DNA from: Chlorobiaceae bacterium
Lineage (GTDB): Bacteria > Bacteroidota > Ignavibacteria > Ignavibacteriales > Ignavibacteriaceae
Length of the DNA stretch: 42,500 nucleotides
Direction: 5' to 3'
Assembly: GCA_013824085.1 (NCBI GenBank)
Contig: PNNF01000006.1
Location: forward strand, 1 to 42,500
The notes under the pieces are model-generated. The model saw nothing but the letters and a program-made list of their open reading frames with translations. It had not been told where the DNA came from and did not search any database. Made by a program: the position numbers and the translations under genes. Shown one piece after another: positions 25,293 through 34,271 of the stretch. Numbering within the stretch: position 1 is the first letter of the stretch; each line of letters opens with the position of its first letter.

Positions 25293-26189
25293 TCAGTCAA
25301 GAAAACGTTCAGTAATTTTTGAATACGCATCAATTCTTCTGTCACGCAAGAAAGGCCAGTTGCGTCTAATATCTTCAATGTGTTCTAAATTTATTTCCGC
25401 AATTAAAATCTCTTCTTTATCAGTCGAAGCCTCTGCCAGCACTACGCCTTGCGGATCACAGATGAATGAAGAGCCCCAAAATTCTAAGCCCGCTTGAGTT
25501 GGAACAGTTTTTTCAAATCCAATTCTATTTACCGATGCAACATAAACACCATTTGCAATTGCGTGACTACGTTGAATTGTAATCCATGAATCGCGTTGAG
25601 CTTTTCCATATTTTTCTTTTTCGTGTGGATGCCAGCCAATTGCAGTTGGATAAAATAAAACATTCGCTCCCGCCAATGCTGTCAGTCTTGCTCCTTCGGG
25701 ATACCATTGATCCCAACAAATTAGAGTTCCAATTTTTCCAAACTTTGTTTGAAATGATTTGAATCCCAAATCGCCCGGAGTAAAATAAAATTTTTCATAA
25801 AAAGAAGGATCATCGGGGATGTGCATTTTTCGGTAAATGCCAAGCAATGCTCCATCTGAATCAATAATGACGGCACTATTGTGATATAGACCTAACGCTC
25901 GTTTTTCAAAAATCGGAACAACAATTGCAACTTTATTTTTCTTTGCAACTTTTTGAAATGCTATTGTTGAGTCGCCCGGAATAGTTTCTGCTAAGTCAAA
26001 TAAACTTGCATCTTCTTTTTGACAAAAGTATTGAGACCGATAAAGTTCAGGCAGACAAACAACCTCCGCCCCTTTCTTTGCAGCCTTCTCAACCCAACTA
26101 ACAGTTTTTTTTAGATTGTCATTTGCATCTGCTGAAAAAGAAAGTTGTGTTAATCCAATTGTAAAATTTTTAGAATTATTTTTTTTCAT
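25293..26189 (-). CDS. aguB: N-carbamoylputrescine amidase
   Basis: This nitrilase-superfamily amidohydrolase converts N-carbamoylputrescine to putrescine, CO2 and ammonia. The 298 residues contain the Glu-Lys-Cys triad: E48 in CLPELYRSQYF, K121 in YRKMHIPDDP and C158 in GTLICWDQWYPEGAR. RSHAIANGVYVASVNRIG and FWGSSFICDPQG complete the family pattern. With aguA it makes up the agmatine deiminase route to putrescine. It follows the exonuclease gene after nine bases and is separated from aguA by a 196-bp gap, so the two may be transcribed separately. Confidence 0.95.
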   Translation of the reverse strand: MKKNNSKNFTIGLTQLSFSADANDNLKKTVSWVEKAAKKGAEVVCLPELYRSQYFCQKEDASLFDLAETIPGDSTIAFQKVAKKNKVAIVVPIFEKRALGLYHNSAVIIDSDGALLGIYRKMHIPDDPSFYEKFYFTPGDLGFKSFQTKFGKIGTLICWDQWYPEGARLTALAGANVLFYPTAIGWHPHEKEKYGKAQRDSWITIQRSHAIANGVYVASVNRIGFEKTVPTQAGLEFWGSSFICDPQGVVLAEASTDKEEILIAEINLEHIEDIRRNWPFLRDRRIDAYSKITERFLD

Positions 26190-26198
26190 TTTTATCTT

Positions 26199-26903
26199 TC
26201 AAAATTTTAAGTAGTCATTCCAAATTGTATAAAGTTTATAAGTTGCCTTGATATCAGCTTCACAATATTTAGCAATATCTTTAATTCGTTTTTCGTGATA
26301 CAAATCTTTTACAACAAATCCTGAAACTTCTTTACTCTTAGGTGATTTTATTCCAAACGAGTTGCAATAAAAATCGAGATTAAATTTTTTATAGACGCCG
26401 TAAAAACTAAGTTGCTCGAGCAAATCGATATGTTCTGATTTATCATAGCGATAACCAATTAAATTTTTTGTCGGCTTTATTTTAAGCATCGCAGAGCGCA
26501 GCATCAAAAACGGAATATCAAATCCTCGTCCATTGAAAGTAATAAATTGATCTGCTTTTTCTGCTACTCTCCAAAACGAACTTAATATTTTTTCTTCACG
26601 CATCCCTTTGAAAATGGCAGTACCATCTTCGCTACTCCATTCCTCTTCATTCTCTGATTCATAATAGACAAATGATTTTTCTTTTTGAATTGAATAAATT
26701 CCAATCGTAACAACTTTGGCAGTGAATGGATACAAACTTAAAAATCTTTCGGCATCAATCATTTTTTGATTTTTAATTTCTTCGTCAGTTTCCTTATTCG
26801 CTTCACGCAATAAATATTCTTGTTGACTCTCACTTAAATCAGCAAGCGAGCAGCCAACAGTCTCAATATCAAAAACAATTTGTTGTGGATCTTTATTTTT
26901 CAT
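26199..26903 (-). CDS. Predicted PolB-like 3'-5' exonuclease (DEDD superfamily)
   Basis: This 234-residue nuclease domain protein shows QQIVFDIETVG with the first metal acids (ExoI), QFITFNGRGFDIPFL (ExoII) and KYCEADIKATYKLY (ExoIII, a YxxxD arrangement). It belongs to the stand-alone exonucleases related to the proofreading domain of family B DNA polymerases. No polymerase domain is present and the length is normal for this group. The physiological substrate is unknown. Its ATG overlaps the end of the thioesterase gene by 11 bp. Confidence 0.87.
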   Translation of the reverse strand: MKNKDPQQIVFDIETVGCSLADLSESQQEYLLREANKETDEEIKNQKMIDAERFLSLYPFTAKVVTIGIYSIQKEKSFVYYESENEEEWSSEDGTAIFKGMREEKILSSFWRVAEKADQFITFNGRGFDIPFLMLRSAMLKIKPTKNLIGYRYDKSEHIDLLEQLSFYGVYKKFNLDFYCNSFGIKSPKSKEVSGFVVKDLYHEKRIKDIAKYCEADIKATYKLYTIWNDYLKF

Positions 26904-27338
26904 TTGCCTTCACATTTATTTCATAATCTGAAACTATTTTTCTGAAATTAGAATCGATGGGTGTTGATTTGCGAGTAGCAGGATCAACGTGCACCACAAC
27001 TCCGCTGCCATCAGCCACTAATGAATTGTCGCTTGCTTTTGTTATCAGATGTTCAAATCCATACGACGAATTTTTGATGTAAGAAATTCTCGTGTAGATA
27101 TTTAATTCTTCATCATAGTAAGCGTGGTTCTGTAATTGATTTCATTCCTTACCATAAAATAAATTTGTCCATCTGAAAAAATTCCGTCTTTGGGCATCAG
27201 TCCAATATCTTTTATGTACTGTAATCTTGCGTGTTCAAAATAATTTATATAAACTGCATTGTTACAAACACCAAGCATATCAACCTCGTGGAACCTGATT
27301 GTAACGTTTATTTTATGTTTGAAGTCATTAATATTCAT
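26893..27338 (-). pseudogene. Hotdog-fold (4HBT/YbgC-like) thioesterase broken by a one-base frameshift near 27122
   Basis: The first frame (27102-27338) encodes KINVTIRFHEVDMLGVCNNA and YINYFEHARLQY, the acyl-CoA thioesterase opening with the conserved Asp in place, up to EINYRTT, then quickly reaches a stop. Adding one base at about 27122 opens the second frame, which continues YYDEELNIYTRISYIKNSS, then FEHLITKASDNSLVADGSG and VVVHVDPATRKSTPI to a TAA at 26893. The joined product would be 148 residues, the normal family length, and ends inside the exonuclease start as expected for a tight operon. So one base is missing, by mutation or sequencing error. Substrate is likely an acyl-CoA, not further defined. 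Confidence 0.87.
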
Positions 27339-27344
27339 AATTGA

Positions 27345-28373
27345 TTAACCAAAAATTTCTTCTAAAATATTTCCTGCTAATAAAATTTCTTCAAACGAAA
27401 CATCAAGATGAGTGAGTGCTCTTAGCGATGTTGCAGTTCCAAGTGATAGCAGCAAACCTTTTTCTTTAGATTTCTTAATCGCTTCTTCAACAGAAATATT
27501 AAGAGGTTCGAAAAGTAAAATATTGGTTTTAACTGAGGACAAATTTATTTTGAGATTTTTTATAGAATTTATTTTCTCAGCCAAGTGTTTTGCCTTTTCA
27601 TGGTCTTCAGATAATCGATCAATATTATTTTTCAATGCGTATAAACCTGCAGCAGCAAGAACACCCGCTTGGCGCATACCGCCGCCCCAACTTTTACGAA
27701 TTCTAAAAGCGTGCTCTATCGTCGCTTTATCTGAAGCAATGATTGAGCCGACTGGTGCTCCCAACCCTTTAGACAAGCAACAAGAAACAGTATCGAAGTA
27801 GGAAGCATATTTACTAACAGAAATTCCTGAAGCAACTGAAGCATTCCAAATTCTTGCGCCATCAAGATGAAATTTTAATTTATGATCATCAGCAACTTTT
27901 TTTAATTTTTCAATCTGCTCAATTGATTGAATTGCTCCACTCGCTCTGTTGTGTGTATTTTCAATTGTTATGACCTTAGTTCGAGGCATATAATATGCGG
28001 CTGTCGGACGTATCGCAGCAATTACATCAGTGTCAGACATTTCACCATTAATTCCATCAATCGGAAAAAGTTGAATTCCACTTAGTGCTGCAGGTGAGCC
28101 AGATTCATAATTAAAAATGTGAGAACTTTTTTCACAAATAACTTCATCTGCTGGTTGTGTTAATACTTTAAGACAAAGTTGATTTCCCATAACTCCACTT
28201 GTTACAAAGAGTGCTGCTTCTTTTCCCAATAGATTAGCTGCATATTCTTGAAGCTCATTTACAGTTGGATCTTCGCGATAAACATCATCGCCAACTTCTG
28301 CTGAGTACATCGCCTTTCGCATTTCTTCTGAAGGTTTGGTAACTGTATCACTTCTTAAATTGATGATTCCCAT
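27345..28373 (-). CDS. ltaE: Low-specificity L-threonine aldolase
   Basis: This PLP-dependent fold type I enzyme cleaves L-threonine or L-allo-threonine to glycine and acetaldehyde. The 342 residues start INLRSDTVTKPSEEMRKAM, the family hallmark. AEVGDDVYREDPTV, FVTSGVMGNQL, ENTHNRASGAI, LDGARIWNASVASG and the PLP-lysine motif LSKGLGAPVGS (K202) follow. It lies eight bases after lnt and six before the thioesterase. A related activity would be beta-hydroxyaspartate or phenylserine cleavage. Confidence 0.94.
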   Translation of the reverse strand: MGIINLRSDTVTKPSEEMRKAMYSAEVGDDVYREDPTVNELQEYAANLLGKEAALFVTSGVMGNQLCLKVLTQPADEVICEKSSHIFNYESGSPAALSGIQLFPIDGINGEMSDTDVIAAIRPTAAYYMPRTKVITIENTHNRASGAIQSIEQIEKLKKVADDHKLKFHLDGARIWNASVASGISVSKYASYFDTVSCCLSKGLGAPVGSIIASDKATIEHAFRIRKSWGGGMRQAGVLAAAGLYALKNNIDRLSEDHEKAKHLAEKINSIKNLKINLSSVKTNILLFEPLNISVEEAIKKSKEKGLLLSLGTATSLRALTHLDVSFEEILLAGNILEEIFG

Positions 28374-28381
28374 TTTTTATT

Positions 28382-30067
28382 TTACTCAATTTTTTTTGTT
28401 TGAAATAATTTTTTTATACGCAGCAAAATTACAATTCCAATAAACCAAATAGAAATGACTGAACAAATAATTGGAATCAGCAACGGATTTTTTGTATAAA
28501 ATGTTTTATGAGTTTCAATAGTTACGTAATCTGTCAATGTAGTTTTTTCAAACATTTTTGTATTTGCAGTTTCGCGTCCAAGCGGATCAATGAAAGAACT
28601 TATTCCACCATTTGCAGCACGCACTACCCAACGCCTATTTTCGATTGCTCTTAATTTTGCAATATCGCGATGCTGATAAGGTCCGCTCGTGTTTCCATAC
28701 CAACTATCATTTGTAACAACTGTCAAGAGATTCCCGCCTTTGTTTACAAACTGTGCGATGAAATCGGGATAGACAGATTCATAACAAACCATTGCTGCTA
28801 CTTGCAATGTATCGTTAATAAATTTTTCTTCGCTTAAAATATTTAATGGAAGTTGAAAGAGCGTTGTGTCTTGTCCTTCATTCCACATTCCCAAACCAAC
28901 GCCCCATTTTAGCAGCTCACCCAAAAGAGGAAATTGCGTAGCGAATGGAACTCGTTCCCCGAACGGAACTAATTTTGCTTTTCCATAAAATTTTATTCTG
29001 TAGTCAAACGGCATAAAATGCAATACTGAATTATAAGTAGCGAAGTGATAGCCAGAAGTTGGATTGAATTTTACATCGGGTGGAAAATCTTTTGGATCAT
29101 TAAAAAAAACAAAGTGCGGCATACCCGTTAGTAAATGAATTGAATTGTGATTAACATACTTTCGAATAGTATCCACTATGCTTTGATAAGCACCTGAAAG
29201 GAGATAAACAGGCAACGCGGTTTCAGGCCAAATAATAATTCGTGCACCATCTTTAACAACTTCATCTGAAAGATTTAAGTAGAGATTTGTAATTTGATTT
29301 AAGTCTCCGCCACTCCATTTTTCATAAGGATCAAGATTAGGTTGAACAACACCAATTTTGATTTTTTTATCACTCAATTGATAATTGGATAATTGGAATG
29401 CGCCATAAATTAATGGAAGAATAATTAGAAGAATTGCAATCACTAAATTTGATGAAAATATTTTTTTTGTTTCGATGTAATTTTTAATTGCAAAAAAAAT
29501 AAAAACATTCGTAAAAATAATTAACAAAGAAATTCCGAGTGCGCCAATGATTTCTGCTAATTGAATGTAAGTGATAAAAGTAGTGAATGAATTTGCTAAA
29601 GTAAGCCAAGGGAAACTTGCATCAGTAATCATATAAGCGTATTCATAAGTCACCCAAAAAATTGGGAAGAAAAGAAACGCAATTTTTTTATTAAAATATT
29701 TTTTTGTGAAATAAAATAATGTTGATGGAATCAGAAAAAGAAGAGGATTAAAAAGCAAAAGAGCAAAGCCAGCGACCAACAGATATGGGTCTCTTGCTTC
29801 AGTAAACGCACCAACCCAATAGAGAGTTATCAAACAAAAAATAAATGCAGTTAAGTAAACAGCTTTATTTATTTCGTGAAGTTTTTCTCTTTTATCGATT
29901 ACAAAAAATAGCGGCACTAATGCGAACCAAGCGAGAAAAGAGAGTGGGATTGGAGGAAAAGATAAACCTAATAGTACTCCACTTAGCAGTGCTAATTTTC
30001 TTTGCTTCGCATTATTTTTTTTTTCTTCAGGAGTTAAGTGCATTGGATTAAAAAATTTTATTTTCAT
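28382..30067 (-). CDS. lnt: Apolipoprotein N-acyltransferase
   Basis: Lnt adds the third acyl chain to lipoproteins at the periplasmic face of the inner membrane. The 561 residues have about seven N-terminal membrane segments (from about 25 to 225), a nitrilase-like catalytic domain and a final membrane helix (about 530-550). The catalytic triad is visible: E282 in WPETALPV, K363 in YGKAKLVPFGERVPF and C428 in MVCYESVYPD. AKLRAIENRRWVVRAANGG is also diagnostic. It is the first gene of the minus-strand run down to aguB. Presence of Lnt implies an organism with an outer membrane. Confidence 0.95.
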   Translation of the reverse strand: MKIKFFNPMHLTPEEKKNNAKQRKLALLSGVLLGLSFPPIPLSFLAWFALVPLFFVIDKREKLHEINKAVYLTAFIFCLITLYWVGAFTEARDPYLLVAGFALLLFNPLLFLIPSTLFYFTKKYFNKKIAFLFFPIFWVTYEYAYMITDASFPWLTLANSFTTFITYIQLAEIIGALGISLLIIFTNVFIFFAIKNYIETKKIFSSNLVIAILLIILPLIYGAFQLSNYQLSDKKIKIGVVQPNLDPYEKWSGGDLNQITNLYLNLSDEVVKDGARIIIWPETALPVYLLSGAYQSIVDTIRKYVNHNSIHLLTGMPHFVFFNDPKDFPPDVKFNPTSGYHFATYNSVLHFMPFDYRIKFYGKAKLVPFGERVPFATQFPLLGELLKWGVGLGMWNEGQDTTLFQLPLNILSEEKFINDTLQVAAMVCYESVYPDFIAQFVNKGGNLLTVVTNDSWYGNTSGPYQHRDIAKLRAIENRRWVVRAANGGISSFIDPLGRETANTKMFEKTTLTDYVTIETHKTFYTKNPLLIPIICSVISIWFIGIVILLRIKKLFQTKKIE

Positions 30068-30467
30068 TCACAATCTCAAAGTAATAATTAATTTTTAGGA
30101 GAAATAGTAACGTCTCAAAATGCAATACAAAATATCAGGATATAAAAAGATTTATTGAAGGCAATTTAAATAATCTGAATGAGAAAAGACCTAACTATTG
30201 AACTATTGATGCAAAAAAATTTCGCCGACATTAATCAATTGATGTAAATACATGAAAATAAAATCCGCGCAACTTAATTTGTAATTCGATAATGTTTGGT
30301 TGCTGCTTCGGTATAAAACGTAATAGGCAGTGAAGGCAATGCAATAGTATGAAATTAGATAATAATTGTCTCCAAAGTAATTCAAACTGTTTTGAGTTCG
30401 CAAAACTAATTCCTATGTTTGCGACAAATAGCACAAAAATTTATTTTTCGTTTTGTGAGGAAAAATT
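30068..30467. other. AT-rich gap upstream of lnt and of the MntA/HepT remnant
   Basis: Short frames occur on the minus strand around 30203-30434 but have no ribosome binding site or recognisable product. A 10-bp palindrome ATCAATTGAT lies near 30235. The sequence around 30270-30350 is slightly less AT-rich and could be decayed coding DNA, but no family can be named. The lnt promoter should lie within the first 100 bases. Confidence 0.4.
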
Positions 30468-30752
30468 CTGAATAGTAGAGAGATCTTAGAAAAAATTAGT
30501 CATCTACTTAAGAAAGAAGGAGCAATTTAAATAGCTGTCTTTGGTTCTTATGCAAGAGGAGAAGAGAAACCAGAAAGTGATATTGATATTCTTGTTAATT
30601 TTTCAGGAAGAAAAAATCTTCTTGAAATTGTGAAGATGGAAAGAGAGTTGTCAGAAGTTTTGGGAATCAAAGTTGATTTATTGACGGAAAAATCTATTAG
30701 TCCATATTTGATTAATACGATAAAAAAAGAGATGGCAGTAATTTACGAATGA
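30468..30752 (+). pseudogene. mntA: MntA-like minimal nucleotidyltransferase antitoxin, interrupted by an in-frame stop
   Basis: Reading the frame through one stop gives a 94-residue MNT-domain protein, the usual size. After KKEGAI comes a TAA at 30528-30530, then IAVFGSYARGEEKPESDIDI with the nucleotidyltransferase motif GSxxRG and the metal acids SDIDI, then VDLLTEK. The expected start position holds CTG (30468) instead of ATG, with GTGAGG upstream, so both start and frame seem lost. In working systems MntA adds AMP to a tyrosine of HepT to block its RNase activity. The stop codon falls between the first helix and the catalytic motif. The gene ends in an ATGA overlap with the HepT remnant. 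Confidence 0.85.
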
Positions 30753-31095
30753 AAAAAGACAACTCTTTATATCTGAAACACATTTTTGCTTCAATCTCAA
30801 GAGTAGAAGAATATACACATTCCATAAGATATGAAGATTTTATTAGTGGAAACCTTATTCAGGATGGAGTGATTAGGCAATTGAAATAATTGGTGAAGCA
30901 ACTAAGAAATTATCAAATGAGTTCAAGGATAGATATCCTGAGATAGCATTGAAGGATATTGCTGGAATGAGAGACAAATTGATCCATGATTATTTTGGAG
31001 TTGACATAGATGTTGTGTGGGATACAGTTCAAAGAGATATTCCAGCTTTGAAAAAGCAAATCGAAAAAGTAATTCAAATGGAAATGAGTAAATGA
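30749..31095 (+). pseudogene. hepT: HepT-like HEPN RNase toxin, frameshifted
   Basis: The first frame encodes MKKDNSLYLKHIFASISRVE and ends VIRQLK-stop. With one extra base at about 30883 the second frame continues IIGEATKKLS, RYPEIALKDIAGMRDKLIHD and YFGVDIDVVWDTV to a TGA at 31093-31095, 115 residues in all, the normal HepT length. The HEPN catalytic motif and AMP-acceptor tyrosine are intact as RDKLIHDY (Rx4HxY). The toxin lost one base (TTGGAAATA read as TTGAAATA). Loss of toxin and antitoxin together is the expected end state, since losing only the antitoxin would be harmful. Confidence 0.87.
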
Positions 31096-31140
31096 GCGGG
31101 ACTTAAAATCCCTTGAGACTTTGAAATATTTTAATGCTAT

Positions 31141-31629
31141 TTAAAATTTTTTCTCAAGCAACACTGTCGCATAAGCAGCAATTCCTTCTTCCCTACCAAC
31201 GAAGCCAAGTTTTTCCATAGTTGTAGCTTTTATTGATATCTGATTATTTTCAGTTTTCAATATTGAGGAAATTGCAGATCGTATCTTATCAACATAAGGC
31301 GAAATTTTTGGTTGCTCCATCAGTAGCATGCAATCAATATTTACAACTTGATAACCATTCTCATTAATTAATTCATAAACTTTTGCGAGTAATATTTTTG
31401 AATCAATGTCTTTAAATTTTTCATCTGTGTTTGGAAAATGAATTCCGATATCACCCAATGCCAGAGCGCCCAGCATCGCATCGCAAATAGCGTGAATCAA
31501 AACATCAGCGTCGCTGTGTCCCAACAATCCTTTTGAACTTGGGATTTCAATTCCACCAAGAAAAAGTTTGCGCCCTTCGACAAGTTGATGAACGTCAAAA
31601 CCGTTTCCAATTCTAAAATTATTTTTCAA
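31141..31629 (-). CDS. ispF: 2-C-methyl-D-erythritol 2,4-cyclodiphosphate synthase
   Basis: IspF forms the cyclic diphosphate in the MEP route to isoprenoids. The 162 residues show RIGNGFDVHQLVEGR with zinc ligands D12 and H14, GHSDADVLIHAICDAMLGAL with H46, IGIHFPNTDEKFK and the closing TTMEKLGFVGREEGIAAYA. The start is TTG at 31629, inside the TTGA overlap with the acylphosphatase stop. It is last in the run ybjQ-era-eamA-acyP-ispF. The isoprenoid product is also the source of the undecaprenyl carrier used by the polysaccharide operon. Confidence 0.96.
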   Translation of the reverse strand: MKNNFRIGNGFDVHQLVEGRKLFLGGIEIPSSKGLLGHSDADVLIHAICDAMLGALALGDIGIHFPNTDEKFKDIDSKILLAKVYELINENGYQVVNIDCMLLMEQPKISPYVDKIRSAISSILKTENNQISIKATTMEKLGFVGREEGIAAYATVLLEKKF

Positions 31630-31910
31630 TGTCTTATCTCAAATGTTGTAAATTCATGATTATAACTCGTCCACGAAATATTTATTTTGTTTACTCTCGA
31701 GTGTGAAGAACCAATTTTTAAAAGATTGAACAATTCAAAAATCAAAACTTTTTCGCCTTCAACAACTGTAAGAACTTCGCCTGTGTAAAGATTTTTTACG
31801 AATCCTTTTAACCCAAGATTTAATGCGTGCTTAACTACAAAGTATCTAAAGCCAACGCCTTGAACTAATCCATTAACAATAATTTCTGCACGAGCAAATT
31901 CTTTTTCCAT
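31626..31910 (-). CDS. acyP: Acylphosphatase
   Basis: This small cytosolic enzyme hydrolyses acyl phosphates such as acetyl phosphate. The 94 residues have the signature VQGVGFRYFV with catalytic R22 and GFVKNLYTGEV with catalytic N40, in the ferredoxin-like alpha/beta sandwich. Length is normal. It starts directly after the stop of the transporter gene (TAG then ATG) and overlaps ispF by 4 bp. Confidence 0.94.
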   Translation of the reverse strand: MEKEFARAEIIVNGLVQGVGFRYFVVKHALNLGLKGFVKNLYTGEVLTVVEGEKVLIFELFNLLKIGSSHSRVNKINISWTSYNHEFTTFEIRH

Positions 31911-32819
31911 CTACTTACGCCAAACTTCAGAAATAATAACACCAATAAAAATAAGGAGACAACCAATCAGTCCAAAGCTAGGAATAATTTCATTCATCAA
32001 AATAAATGCTATGAGTGCAGCATAAATTGGTTCCATCGAAAAATAAATTCCCGCTCTCGTGGGTGTTACAAATCTTTGATATTTCGTTTGCATAAATGTT
32101 GTAAGAACAGAAGCAAATATTGCAGTATAGAAAAATGCAAAGATTACATTATCAGTAAAATTAATTTGAATTTTTTCAATGCCTGTTAAGTCGAATGAAA
32201 ATGCAACGAACAGACTCATTAACGCCGTTATCCCAATTTGCATCAATGCTAAAAATTTCACATCATATTTATCGCTAATCATATCAAGGTGAATCATTTG
32301 CAATGAATAAAATATGGCGCAGAGTAGTGTCATGAAATCACCAAAATTAAAATCACTTCCAATTTCAGTGAATATTGTCAGTAGCGAAACACCTTTTGAT
32401 GTTAAAAAAATAATTCCGATAAAAACAAAAATAACTGCAACAACGCTTCCCAATCCGGGTGCTCGCTTTTTTATTAATGTTTGAAAAATTGGGACGAGCA
32501 CAACAAACAAGCTTGTGATGAAGGCAGATTTTGTTACGGATGTATATTCAAGTCCAATTGTTTGCGTAGAATATGCAGCAAAAAAAAGTAGCCCCAGAAT
32601 AGTAGCATCGCGATAGCCAATTTTGGTTTGATTAAAAAGTGCTTTGTAGGTAAATGGAAGAATAATAATTAATGCAAGTAAAAATCGAATTGCAACAAAA
32701 AGATTTGGTGAAAAATCTTGCAACGCATTTTTGATGAAGACAAATGTTCCTCCCCAAAGAAGTGGGATACAAATCAAAACTATTTCAGCAGTGTAAAGTT
32801 TTTTTTTCTCTACGATCAT
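31911..32819 (-). CDS. EamA/DMT-family transporter
   Basis: This inner-membrane protein of 302 residues has ten hydrophobic segments arranged as two EamA repeats. The first repeat includes LLWGGTFVFIKNAL and FLLALIIILPFT, and the second FFYTAIFASVLTTFMQTKYQ followed by SMEPIYAALIAFILMNE, the usual end of the second EamA unit. These exporters handle amino acids, nucleosides or other metabolites, and the substrate cannot be predicted. It overlaps era by 4 bp. Confidence 0.92.
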   Translation of the reverse strand: MIVEKKKLYTAEIVLICIPLLWGGTFVFIKNALQDFSPNLFVAIRFLLALIIILPFTYKALFNQTKIGYRDATILGLLFFAAYSTQTIGLEYTSVTKSAFITSLFVVLVPIFQTLIKKRAPGLGSVVAVIFVFIGIIFLTSKGVSLLTIFTEIGSDFNFGDFMTLLCAIFYSLQMIHLDMISDKYDVKFLALMQIGITALMSLFVAFSFDLTGIEKIQINFTDNVIFAFFYTAIFASVLTTFMQTKYQRFVTPTRAGIYFSMEPIYAALIAFILMNEIIPSFGLIGCLLIFIGVIISEVWRK

Positions 32820-33721
32820 TGTGAATTTTTTCCGAGATCATAACCAAAATTTTTCAAGAAATCTTCATTACTTCGCCAATCATCTTTTACTTTCACTCTT
32901 AGTTCAAGATAGACTTGTTTATCTAAAAATGTTTCAATTTCTTTCCGAGCAGTTTCCCCTAATTTTTTAATAGCTGCACCTTGTTTGCCAATCAGGATCA
33001 TTCTTTGTGAATCACGCTCTACATAAATAAACGCTTCGATGAAACTTTTATTATTTTCTCTTTCAATAAATTGCTCAACTTTAACTTCACTGCTGTATGG
33101 AATTTCATCGCGATATAGTTCAAGAATTTTTTCACGAATTATTTCCGACACAAAAAATCTTTCGTTTTCTACTGCAAGATCTTCATCATTATAAAATTTT
33201 GGATGCTCGGGTAAAAAATTTAATATAGTTTCAATAACCGTTTGAACATTGATTCCATTGGTTGAACTAATTGGAATAATTTTTTCAAAAACTTTTAGTG
33301 ATTCAAATTTTGTTTGAAGTGCATTTATTTTTAACTCTGTAGAAAGATCAATTTTGTTGAGTACCAAAATTTTTGGTGTCTTTTGAGCGAGTGCTTTTGC
33401 AAAAACTTCCTGAAAATCTTTCTCTTCATCTTTCTCAGCAACATCATGAATAAATAACAAAACATCTGCATCATAAATCGATTGCCCAACAAAGCTCATC
33501 ATTTTTTCTTGAAGTAGATAATGTGGTTTCATAATTCCGGGAGTATCAATAAAAACAATTTGATAATCAGCTTCGGATAAAATTCCAAGAATAGATTTTC
33601 TCGTAGTTTGAGGTTTACTCGAAACGATTGAGAGTTTGGAATTTAATGCAGCGTTTAGGAAAGTCGATTTCCCTGCATTTGGTTTCCCAATTATTGCAAC
33701 GTAACCAGCTTTTGTATTCAT
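32816..33721 (-). CDS. era: GTPase Era
   Basis: Era binds 16S rRNA and helps 30S subunit maturation. The 301 residues contain the G domain with GKPNAGKST (12-20), the DTPG motif near 57, and NKID near 126. A KH RNA-binding domain in the last third is marked by [20 protein letters not shown] and [12 protein letters not shown]. It overlaps the ybjQ-like gene by 4 bp and eamA by 4 bp. Confidence 0.96.
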   Translation of the reverse strand: MNTKAGYVAIIGKPNAGKSTFLNAALNSKLSIVSSKPQTTRKSILGILSEADYQIVFIDTPGIMKPHYLLQEKMMSFVGQSIYDADVLLFIHDVAEKDEEKDFQEVFAKALAQKTPKILVLNKIDLSTELKINALQTKFESLKVFEKIIPISSTNGINVQTVIETILNFLPEHPKFYNDEDLAVENERFFVSEIIREKILELYRDEIPYSSEVKVEQFIERENNKSFIEAFIYVERDSQRMILIGKQGAAIKKLGETARKEIETFLDKQVYLELRVKVKDDWRSNEDFLKNFGYDLGKNSQ

Positions 33722-34035
33722 TCGATTGTAACTGCTGTTCCAGAAGCGGAAACCATTAGCATATTTCCTTTTCCGATAGTTTCATAATCAAGATCGACAC
33801 CAACAACGGCGTTCGCTCCTAAGCTCTTTGCTTGAATCATCATTTCGCTAACAGCAATTTCTTTTGCTTTGCGTAATTCTTTTTCATAAGCGGCACTTCT
33901 TCCACCGACTATATCTCGAATGCCCGCAAAAATATCTTTAAAAATATTTGCTCCAAGAATCGCTTCGCCTGAAACGAGTCCATAATATTTTTTGATTTCT
34001 TTTCCTTCTACATTAGGTGTAGTTACGACTAACAT
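33718..34035 (-). CDS. UPF0145/YbjQ family protein
   Basis: This 105-residue protein of the YbjQ family (heavy-metal-binding domain-like pentamer) has [20 protein letters not shown] at the N-terminus, then [20 protein letters not shown], the helix around AYEKELRKA, and [15 protein letters not shown]. Function is not established. It starts at ATG 34035 with GAGGGA upstream and is the first gene of the run that includes era and ispF. Confidence 0.92.
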   Translation of the reverse strand: MLVVTTPNVEGKEIKKYYGLVSGEAILGANIFKDIFAGIRDIVGGRSAAYEKELRKAKEIAVSEMMIQAKSLGANAVVGVDLDYETIGKGNMLMVSASGTAVTIE

Positions 34036-34159
34036 ATTTCCCTCGCTCTATTTAATTTTAATTTCAAAAACAAAAATAAAAGTTAATTACATTCTGATGA
34101 ATTACTAATCCCAACAAAGTCAAGATTAAAACTTATAGAATAATTTCAGATAGAAATAA

Positions 34160-34180
34160 CAAAACCCAACATTGGTTGGG
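34160..34180 (-). terminator. Possible terminator after trxB
   Basis: CCCAAC (34165-34170) and GTTGGG (34175-34180) form a six-base stem with loop ATTG. On the minus strand it is followed by TTTTG. It lies about 250 bp past the trxB stop, so it may belong to another transcript or be only a chance palindrome. Confidence 0.35.
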
Positions 34181-34271
34181 ACGAAATATTAATTGATTTA
34201 TTTAAAACAAAAATAGGAAAGAATAAGAAATTATCGAGTTGGAATTATTTTTTTTCTTTCGGCAAGTAATT

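Noticed and set aside
30203-30434. Short minus-strand frames of 66-67 residues
   Set aside because: They overlap each other in two frames, have no ribosome site and have low-complexity Tyr/Phe/Leu content.
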